From Planctomycetota bacterium (GTDB lineage Bacteria; Planctomycetota; UBA1135; GCA-002686595): DNA of 5,454 nt. The stretch lies in assembly GCA_021776885.1 (NCBI GenBank), contig JAJFFA010000507.1:1-5454 (forward strand). Direction: 5' to 3'. Shown piece after piece: positions 1 through 4,599 of this stretch. Position 1 is the stretch's first letter, and every line of letters starts with the position of its first letter. A program made the position numbers and the translations under genes. Under the pieces are notes generated by a model, which did no database searches, was not told the DNA's origin, and worked only from the letters and a program-made list of their open reading frames with translations.

Positions 1-1199
1 GTCTCGAGGGGCCAGCAGGGGTTCTGGGCGTAGTGCCGCGAGCCCAGCAGCCCGGACTCCTCGGCCGTCACGCACAGGAACAGGATCGATCGTTCCGGCG
101 GCAAGCGGCACGCGTCGAAGGCCTCGCACAGCTCGAGCAGCGCCGCCAGCCCCGTCGCGTTGTCCACGGCGCCGTTGTAGATCCCGTCCGGCGCGAGCTC
201 CGGGTCCGTCCCCAGGTGATCCCAGTGGGCGATGTAGGCCACGTGCTCGTCCGGCCGCGAGCGCCCGACCACGCGCGCCACGAGGTTGCGGGAGATCGAG
301 CGCTCGATCGAGTTCGAGAGGCGCGCCGAGCAGGTCGCGGCCAGGGCCCGGGGACTGAAGTCAGGGGCCTGGGCGGCGCGCTCGAGCTCATCGAGGTCCT
401 CACCCGCCGCGGCCAGGACGCGCCGCGCGGCGTCGCGCTGTAGCCAGCCCTCGATCAGCAGCCGATCCGCGTTGCCGTCCTCACTCGCCAGGTCGTGCTG
501 GGGCCCCGACCAGCTCCCGCGCACCACCTCCCACGGGTACCCGGCCGCGCCGTCCTCGTGCACGATCAGCGCCGCGGCCGCCCCCTGGCGCGCGGCCTCC
601 TCGTACTTGTACGTCCAGCGCCCGTAGTACGTCATCGCGTTGCCGCGGAAGACCTGCTCGTCCTGGGTCGCGTAGCCCGGGTCGTTGACGAGCACCACCA
701 CGGTCTTGCCCTCGACGTCGAGGCCGGCGTAGTCGTCGCGGCCGTGCTCGGGGGCGACGATGCCGTAGCCCACGAAGACCAGTTCGCTCTGGGCCAGGTC
801 CGCGCGCTGGGTCACGCGCTTGGTCCAGACCAGCATGTCGTCGCCGTAGGCCAGGGCCAGGGGCTCCCCCTGCGGAGTCGCGAAGTCGAGGCGCACCTTC
901 GGGTCGGCGCTGATCGTCACCAGGGGCACCTCCTGGAACCAGGAACCGTCCGGCCCGCCCGGCTGCGCCCCCGCCGCCTCGAACTGGCTACGCAGGTAGC
1001 CCAGGGTCAGGGTCTCCCCGCGGGTCGAGGGTCCGCGCCCGCCGTAGGCGTCGGACGCGAGCACTTCCACGTGACGGGCGAGGTCCTGAGCCGACAGCTC
1101 GGCCGCGGTCTGGGTCCCGGGGCCGGGGGGCGTGGCACAGGCGGAGAGGGCCAGGAGCGACGGGGCGAGAAGCGGTCGCGTCGAACGGGGTGAGCTCAT
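1..1199 (-). CDS. M28-family zinc aminopeptidase, PA-domain type, predicted lipoprotein (C-terminus cut by window edge)
   Basis: Translated from ATG at 1199, this gives 399 codons running off the window edge. M28 enzymes are co-catalytic dizinc exopeptidases that remove N-terminal residues from peptides, usually outside the cytoplasm. Residues 1-21 form a short signal with Arg5, Arg8, a hydrophobic run and lipobox LSAC, so Cys21 is the likely lipidated residue. Residues about 135-260 resemble the protease-associated insert of bacterial M28 proteins (VFVGYGI 141-147, YYGRWTYKYEEAARQGA 191-207). The catalytic part then starts: AHWDHLG 324-330 (zinc ligand His325, Asp327), Asp346 in VDNATG (bridging ligand), and Glu380-Glu381 in TAEESGLLGS (general base and ligand). 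The last Asp and His ligands would lie beyond the window. An in-frame TGA five codons upstream, together with the lipobox, fixes the start. No clear Shine-Dalgarno is seen. The family is secure; the substrate is unknown. Confidence 0.93.
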   Translation of the reverse strand, partial: MSSPRSTRPLLAPSLLALSACATPPGPGTQTAAELSAQDLARHVEVLASDAYGGRGPSTRGETLTLGYLRSQFEAAGAQPGGPDGSWFQEVPLVTISADPKVRLDFATPQGEPLALAYGDDMLVWTKRVTQRADLAQSELVFVGYGIVAPEHGRDDYAGLDVEGKTVVVLVNDPGYATQDEQVFRGNAMTYYGRWTYKYEEAARQGAAAALIVHEDGAAGYPWEVVRGSWSGPQHDLASEDGNADRLLIEGWLQRDAARRVLAAAGEDLDELERAAQAPDFSPRALAATCSARLSNSIERSISRNLVARVVGRSRPDEHVAYIAHWDHLGTDPELAPDGIYNGAVDNATGLAALLELCEAFDACRLPPERSILFLCVTAEESGLLGSRHYAQNPCWPLE

Positions 1200-1235
1200 G
1201 GTCGGGGATCTTCAGGAAGGTGGGTCGGGAGCGGG

Positions 1236-1241
1236 ATTCTA
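1236..1241 (-). promoter_or_regulatory. Candidate -10 element for the peptidase gene
   Basis: On the minus strand this reads TAGAAT, five of six matches to the sigma-70 consensus TATAAT, in otherwise very GC-rich DNA. It lies 36 bases before the peptidase ATG, which would give a leader of about 30 nt, and just downstream of the hairpin at 1272-1304. No good -35 is seen: TTGGGT at 1262-1267 is the nearest, with an over-long 20-base spacer. The organism's sigma-factor consensus is unknown, so this is a suggestion only. Confidence 0.35.
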
Positions 1242-1271
1242 CGCCCGCGCAGCCCCAGGGCACCCAAAGGT

Positions 1272-1304
1272 GGAGGACCACCCCGCAGCGCGGGGTGGCC
1301 CTCC
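1272..1304 (-). terminator. Strong hairpin, candidate terminator of minus-strand transcription
   Basis: Arms 1278-1286 and 1290-1298 (CCACCCCGC / GCGGGGTGG) form a perfect 9-bp stem around a three-base loop. Outer arms 1272-1276 and 1300-1304 (GGAGG / CCTCC) add five pairs. The joining position 1277/1299 is an A-C mismatch in plus-strand RNA but a G-U pair in minus-strand RNA, so the minus transcript forms a continuous 15-bp stem. It is followed on the minus strand by ACCTTTGGG, with only three U residues, so it is not a classical U-tract terminator. It could instead be a structured element in the peptidase leader. Confidence 0.5.
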
Positions 1305-1314
1305 TGTCGATCCC

Positions 1315-1328
1315 GATCCCCCGGGATC
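1315..1328. repeat. Short perfect inverted repeat
   Basis: The sequence gatcccccgggatc is self-complementary at its ends (GATCC / GGATC, with four bases between). It is a minor hairpin or palindrome in the gap upstream of the peptidase, and no specific function can be assigned. Palindromes of this size are expected by chance in GC-rich DNA. Confidence 0.35.
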
Positions 1329-1351
1329 AGACTCGGGTGGGCACGTGTCTC

Positions 1352-1366
1352 GCGCCCGCTGGGCGC
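1352..1366. repeat. Six-bp GC hairpin in the intergenic gap
   Basis: GCGCCC (1352-1357) and GGGCGC (1361-1366) form a perfect 6-bp stem with a three-base loop. It is one of several hairpins in the gap and would lie inside any minus-strand transcript crossing it. No known RNA family was recognised. Confidence 0.4.
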
Positions 1367-1393
1367 CACGGCCTTCTGTCCTGAACAAGGAAG

Positions 1394-1490
1394 CCCGCCC
1401 ACATCTAGGCTGATGCACAAAGATGGATAAGATCGCCCTAACGTTCAGCGGGCGGATGGCTTCGGCACGCCCATCCCGCCCAGCACATCT
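1394..1490 (+). repeat. Pair of short direct repeats
   Basis: cccgcccacatct at 1394-1406 recurs as cccgcccagcacatct at 1475-1490, identical except for a three-base insertion (agc). The copies are 81 bases apart and flank most of the AT-richer core. The coordinates span both copies and the DNA between. They are too short to identify a mobile element; they may be remnants of a small duplication or chance. Confidence 0.3.
1450..1481. repeat. Bulged hairpin in the intergenic core
   Basis: GGGCGG (1450-1455) pairs with CCGCCC (1476-1481), and ATGG (1456-1459) pairs with CCAT (1471-1474), leaving C1475 as a single-base bulge. That gives ten base pairs. The apex contains gcttcggc, which could close a UUCG tetraloop in plus-strand RNA. 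The GGGCGG arm could also pair with cgccc at 1434-1438 or ccgccc at 1395-1400, so alternative folds are possible. Confidence 0.4.
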
Positions 1491-1492
1491 TC

Positions 1493-1519
1493 ATAATGTG
1501 ATTAAGCTCCAGTAATCAA
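1493..1519 (-). promoter_or_regulatory. Weak sigma-70-like promoter candidate
   Basis: On the minus strand TTGATT (1519-1514, four of six matches to TTGACA) is followed after 15 bases by CATTAT (1498-1493, four of six matches to TATAAT). The spacer is shorter than the usual 16-18. Its position in the AT-richer core, downstream of mutL and upstream of the peptidase, makes it reasonable. It could drive a small RNA or a long peptidase leader. Confidence 0.25.
1499..1518. promoter_or_regulatory. Inverted repeat, operator-like
   Basis: TGATTA (1499-1504) and TAATCA (1513-1518) are perfect inverted half-sites separated by eight bases. The repeat covers the spacer and most of the -35-like hexamer of the candidate promoter at 1493-1519, where a dimeric repressor could block transcription. 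The half-sites resemble the FNR motif only in part and the spacing does not fit, so no regulator is named. Confidence 0.3.
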
Positions 1520-1556
1520 GCGGCCGCGGATCCCCCGCTCGGAGCGTCGTCGCATT

Positions 1557-1578
1557 CCGGGACGGGACTCCGTCCCGG
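1557..1578 (-). terminator. Perfect hairpin downstream of mutL, candidate terminator
   Basis: CCGGGACGG (1557-1565) and CCGTCCCGG (1570-1578) form a perfect 9-bp stem with a four-base loop, starting 37 bases past the mutL stop. Minus-strand sequence after the stem is AATGCGACG, with no U-run, so release would need a GC-hairpin-only mechanism or Rho. Its position directly after the last gene of the ubiA-like/holA/mutL operon favours a role in termination or mRNA 3'-end protection. Confidence 0.5.
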
Positions 1579-1615
1579 GCCGGCCTTGGCCTGAGAGAGG
1601 CTCTCCACCCGCCCT

Positions 1616-3472
1616 CTAGCGGCGGTGGAACGCTTTCTCGAGGTCCGCCAGGGTGAAGCGCACCCGGGTCGGACGGGCGTGGGGGCAGGTCTGGTCCGTC
1701 TCCTCCGCCCGCGCCCGCTCGAGCAGGGCGCGGATCTCCCCCTCGCTCAGGGCATCGCCCGCCATGATCGAGGAGCGGCAGGCGGCGCTGTGGAGCACCT
1801 CCTCCTGGACCTCGTCCGCCCCGGGCGTACGCCCGCCACGCGCCAGGAGCTCGACCAGGTCGCCGACCAGCCCCGGCACGTCCGGACGCCGCAGGCGCGC
1901 CGGCAGGCCGTGGACAGCGACGGTGGTGGGCCCGAAGACGGCGAGCTCGATCCCGACCCGGGCCAGCTCCTCGGTGCGACCGGAGAGCCCGCTGACCTCG
2001 GCCCGGGAGAGCTCGACCAGCTCGGGCACGAGCAGGCGCTGCACCTCCACCTTGCCCTCGCGCACCTCGCGCTTGAGGGTCTCGAAGGTCAGGCGCTCGT
2101 GCAGGGCGTGCTGGTCGATGATCTCGAAGCCATCGGGCAGGGCGCGCACGAGATAGGTCTTGTCGATCTGCAGGAAGGGCCCGCGCAGGTCATCCTGGGG
2201 CGCCCAGGAGCCCGGATCGGCGGCGCTCTGGCCGGCTGCGCCCGCGTGCTGCGGCGCCCCGGATGCCAGCGAGGTCGCCCCGTGCGAGGGCAACGGAATC
2301 TCGTAGGCCCGCCCCTCCACCTCGCGTACCTCGATCGGCTCACCCGCGGCGTTCGTGCGGCGCGGCAGGGCGCCCGGGTTGGGTAGCAGGGCTTGACCCA
2401 GGTCCGCCCGCTCTTCGCGCCGCATGGCGGTCTCGACCAGACTCATCCCCGGCGTCGCCATGTCTGTACGCCGGACCGCCTCGCGCAGACTCCCGACCAG
2501 GAAACCGAACAGGCGCTTTTGATCGTGGAAGCGCACCTCGCTCTTCGCCGGGTGCACGTTGACGTCGACCTTGGACGGGTCGACGGAGAGGGCCAGCACC
2601 GCAACCGGCTGACGGCCCTCCACCAGGAAGCCCCGGTAGCCCTCGCGCAGCGCGCGGGTCAGGACCTTGTCGCGCAGGCTGCGCCCATTGAGGAACCAGA
2701 GCTGGCGCTGGGTGTCGCGCCGCGAGAAGCGCGGCGGTGCCACGTAGCCGGCCAGCCGCGTGTCTCCGTCGAAGCTCTCCAGCGGCACCAGCTCGTCCGC
2801 CAGCTCGGCACCGTAGGTGCGCCGGATGCGCGCCAGGAGGTCCATCTCGAGTTCGACGTCGAAGACCCGCTTGCCACCGTGGTTCACCACGAAGCCGACC
2901 CCCACGTGGGCCATGGCCAGGCGCTGGACGATGTCGAGACAGTGGCCCAGCTCGGTCGCGGGACGCTTCAAGAACCGGCGCCGGGCCGGCGTGTTGTAGA
3001 ACAGGTCGCGTACGCTGACGATCGCCCCCACGGCTCCGCCCGCCTCGCGCACGGCCTGCGCGCGGCCACCCTCGACGCGGATCTCGGCACCCACCTCGCT
3101 GTCCGCGACACGCGCGAACAGGTGACAGCGCGCCACGGATCCCATGGACGCGAGGGCCTCGCCGCGGAAGCCCAGGCTGGCGATGTGGTCGAGGTCGTCG
3201 GGGGTCTCGAGCTTGCTGGTGGCGTGAGCCTCGAAGGCCAGGGCCAGGTCTTCGGGCAAGAGACCGGCACCATCGTCACTGACGCGCACCAGCTGGGCGC
3301 CGCCCTCCTCCAGGTCGACGACGATGCGCCTTGCCCCCGCGTCGAGGGAGTTCTCGACCAGCTCCTTCACGATGGAGGCCGGGCGCTCGACGACCTCCCC
3401 CGCTGCGATCTGGTTCCGGACGACCTCGGACAGGACGGCGATACGCGGAACGGGGGCCACGGGGCGTGTCAT
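1616..3472 (-). CDS. mutL: DNA mismatch repair protein MutL, endonuclease-type
   Basis: The product has 618 residues, a normal MutL length. MutL couples mismatch recognition by MutS to strand incision and removal. The N-terminal GHKL ATPase is complete: NQIAAGEVVERPAS 20-33, catalytic Glu37 and Asn41 in KELVENSLDAGA, DDGAG 66-70, GFRGEA 101-106, DLFYNTPARRRF 156-167, and Lys310 in VDVNVHPAKSEVRF. A low-complexity linker (about 340-430) leads to the C-terminal dimerisation and nuclease domain with DQHALHERLTFE 453-464 (the DQHAx2Ex4E metal motif), ACR 564-566 and CPHARP 596-601, so it should nick DNA itself. QRLLVP 478-483 matches the beta-clamp-binding position of Bacillus MutL. The start ATG overlaps the holA stop by four bases, and no Shine-Dalgarno is seen, which suggests translational coupling. 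A GTG four codons later is an alternative start. Confidence 0.98.
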   Translation of the reverse strand: MTRPVAPVPRIAVLSEVVRNQIAAGEVVERPASIVKELVENSLDAGARRIVVDLEEGGAQLVRVSDDGAGLLPEDLALAFEAHATSKLETPDDLDHIASLGFRGEALASMGSVARCHLFARVADSEVGAEIRVEGGRAQAVREAGGAVGAIVSVRDLFYNTPARRRFLKRPATELGHCLDIVQRLAMAHVGVGFVVNHGGKRVFDVELEMDLLARIRRTYGAELADELVPLESFDGDTRLAGYVAPPRFSRRDTQRQLWFLNGRSLRDKVLTRALREGYRGFLVEGRQPVAVLALSVDPSKVDVNVHPAKSEVRFHDQKRLFGFLVGSLREAVRRTDMATPGMSLVETAMRREERADLGQALLPNPGALPRRTNAAGEPIEVREVEGRAYEIPLPSHGATSLASGAPQHAGAAGQSAADPGSWAPQDDLRGPFLQIDKTYLVRALPDGFEIIDQHALHERLTFETLKREVREGKVEVQRLLVPELVELSRAEVSGLSGRTEELARVGIELAVFGPTTVAVHGLPARLRRPDVPGLVGDLVELLARGGRTPGADEVQEEVLHSAACRSSIMAGDALSEGEIRALLERARAEETDQTCPHARPTRVRFTLADLEKAFHRR

Positions 3473-4599
3473 GAACGCATTTTGGCCCGCGGAGCACGCC
3501 GATACCAGGCGAGCGCCAGGGCCGCGAAGTCGTTCGCATCGACCCGGGCCCCGGAACGGCTGCGGCTCTCCAGGGCACAGGCCTCCTCCAGCCGCCTACG
3601 CCACTCGGAGGCGCTCTGGCGCTGGACCCGGGCCTCGAAGGCCGCCTTGGCCCGCGGCGGCCCTGAGACCCCTGCAGCGGCCATGGCGGCCGGCATGCCC
3701 TCGCCCGCTGCCAGGGCCGCGGCCCCGCTCGCCGCCTCACGCAGGCGCGCCGCCAGGGCCGAGACCAGCATGGCCACCAGCCCCCCGCGGTCGACCGTGC
3801 GCGTGCCGTCGCGCGCGTGGAAGCCCGCGGCGAAGAGCGCCTCGAGCCCGGCCACGCTGCGCCGCAGGTCGCCGTCCACGAGGGTCTCCGCAAGCTCCCA
3901 GGGTGTTCCACCGGAGTTCCAGCCGACCAGCTCGGCCAGGGACGACGAGCCGCGATCCCCCAGGCGCGCGAGCTGCCCCTCGAGGGCATAGAGGTCGTTG
4001 CCCGTGGCTGCGACCACGTACGCCGCCTCGTCATTCGACAATCGAACGGCGAGCTCGCGCGCCCGCGCGACCAGCCACAGGCACAGCTCGGCCTGGCGCG
4101 GGTCGGGGTTCCAGGGCGGAGGCGTGTCCCACAGCTTGCGGCAGCCGACGACGCGGCCGCCAGCCGCGACGAGCGCCTTGACCAGGGCGTGGTCGGCACG
4201 CAGGGTCTCCGCCGCCAGGACGACGACGCCGCCGTCCTTCGTCGCCAGACGCGAGTTGATGGCCGAGGCCAGCGCGGGGGTGTAGCGCTTGGCGCCCTTC
4301 TTGATCAGGCTGTCGGCGTGATGCACGACGACGCAACGCGCGCTCGAGAACAGGGCGCCCCCCGCCAGGTCGTCGAGCAAGCGGCTCAAGTCGAACTCGG
4401 GATCCTTGACGTCGTGGCGCACGACCTCGATCGAGCGCGTGGCGGCGGCCGCTTCGATCGCCCGGGCCGCACGCTCGCGGAAGTAGCGCTCCTCGCCGCG
4501 CAGGACGTAGGCGGGCAGGAGTCCACCCGCGAGGTCGCGCTCGAGGGAGCCGAGCTCTTCGGTCGGCGTGGGTTCGCGCTTGCGCGCACGGGCCGCCAT
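3469..4599 (-). CDS. holA: DNA polymerase III subunit delta (clamp loader)
   Basis: The product has 376 residues, slightly longer than the usual roughly 340. Delta is the clamp-loader subunit that binds the beta sliding clamp and opens its ring so that it can be loaded onto primed DNA. The pattern fits the family throughout: AYVLRGEERYFRERAARAI 30-48, ALFSSARCVVVHHAD 82-96, AYVVAATGNDLYALEGQLARL 193-213, and WELAETLVDGDLRRSVAGLEAL 234-255 opening the C-terminal helical collar domain. As expected for delta there is no Walker A motif. An Ala/Gly-rich stretch (about 284-320) accounts for the extra length. The frame stays open far upstream into the prenyltransferase gene, but family homology begins just after Met at 4599. 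That ATG shares one base with the preceding stop (TGATG) and has GGGGGAG four bases upstream. The stop overlaps mutL (ATGA). Confidence 0.93.
   Translation of the reverse strand: MAARARKREPTPTEELGSLERDLAGGLLPAYVLRGEERYFRERAARAIEAAAATRSIEVVRHDVKDPEFDLSRLLDDLAGGALFSSARCVVVHHADSLIKKGAKRYTPALASAINSRLATKDGGVVVLAAETLRADHALVKALVAAGGRVVGCRKLWDTPPPWNPDPRQAELCLWLVARARELAVRLSNDEAAYVVAATGNDLYALEGQLARLGDRGSSSLAELVGWNSGGTPWELAETLVDGDLRRSVAGLEALFAAGFHARDGTRTVDRGGLVAMLVSALAARLREAASGAAALAAGEGMPAAMAAAGVSGPPRAKAAFEARVQRQSASEWRRRLEEACALESRSRSGARVDANDFAALALAWYRRAPRAKMRS

Larger units (their letters stand above)
1272..1490 (-). ncRNA. Hypothetical small RNA or structured leader (unproven)
   Basis: A transcript starting just after the -10-like CATTAT (1493-1498) and ending at the hairpin 1304-1272 would be about 215 nt. 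It would contain the bulged stem at 1450-1481, the hairpin at 1352-1366, possible long-range pairing of ctgaac (1381-1386) with gttcag (1443-1448), and the terminal hairpin. Nothing matches an RNA family I know: 6S RNA, SRP RNA, T-box, glycine, TPP and cobalamin patterns were looked for by eye. The same sequence could simply be untranslated leader of the peptidase mRNA. Confidence 0.2.
1200..1615. other. Non-coding gap between mutL and the peptidase gene
   Basis: No gene is supported here. The half next to mutL (about 1521-1615) and the half next to the peptidase (about 1200-1380) are very GC-rich. The core at about 1381-1520 is visibly richer in A and T, containing runs such as cataatgtgattaag. 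The gap holds hairpins at 1272-1304, 1352-1366, 1450-1481 and 1557-1578, an inverted repeat at 1499-1518, and promoter-like hexamers at 1236-1241 and 1493-1519. Open frames crossing it have clearly lower third-position GC than the neighbouring genes. I recognise no tRNA, riboswitch class or other named RNA. The likely content is mutL termination signals, peptidase control sequence and perhaps a small RNA. Confidence 0.7.

Noticed and set aside
1272..1310. T-box leader, because GGGGTGGTCC loosely resembles the T-box bulge sequence
   Set aside because: The conserved GGUGGnACCnCG pattern is not met, the downstream gene is a peptidase rather than an amino-acid gene, and no specifier-loop structure was recognised.
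1196..1420. A 74-codon minus-strand frame starting with TTG and ending in an ATGA overlap with the peptidase start, suggestive of a leader peptide
   Set aside because: By rough count about two thirds of its third codon positions are G or C, against a far higher share in the neighbouring genes. It has no clear ribosome site and runs through several hairpins. The overlap looks coincidental.
1434..1500. Integron attC-like site, because ccctaacgttcagc resembles the left end of attC
   Set aside because: No matching right-hand GTTRRRY core was found at a suitable distance on either strand, and the minus-strand GTTAGGG does not fit the consensus at its last base.
1591..1606. Small hairpin GAGAG/CTCTC just after the mutL stop
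   Set aside because: Only five base pairs and no U-tract; the hairpin at 1557-1578 is a much better termination candidate.
2393..3991. A 532-codon plus-strand open frame antisense to mutL and holA, and similar plus-strand frames at 495-1193, 1625-2386, 3324-4181 and 3817-4635
   Set aside because: Each lies opposite a gene with clear family motifs. Long antisense frames are expected where codons end in G or C. Their translations show Arg/Ala/Pro/Gly-rich composition and no recognisable domain.
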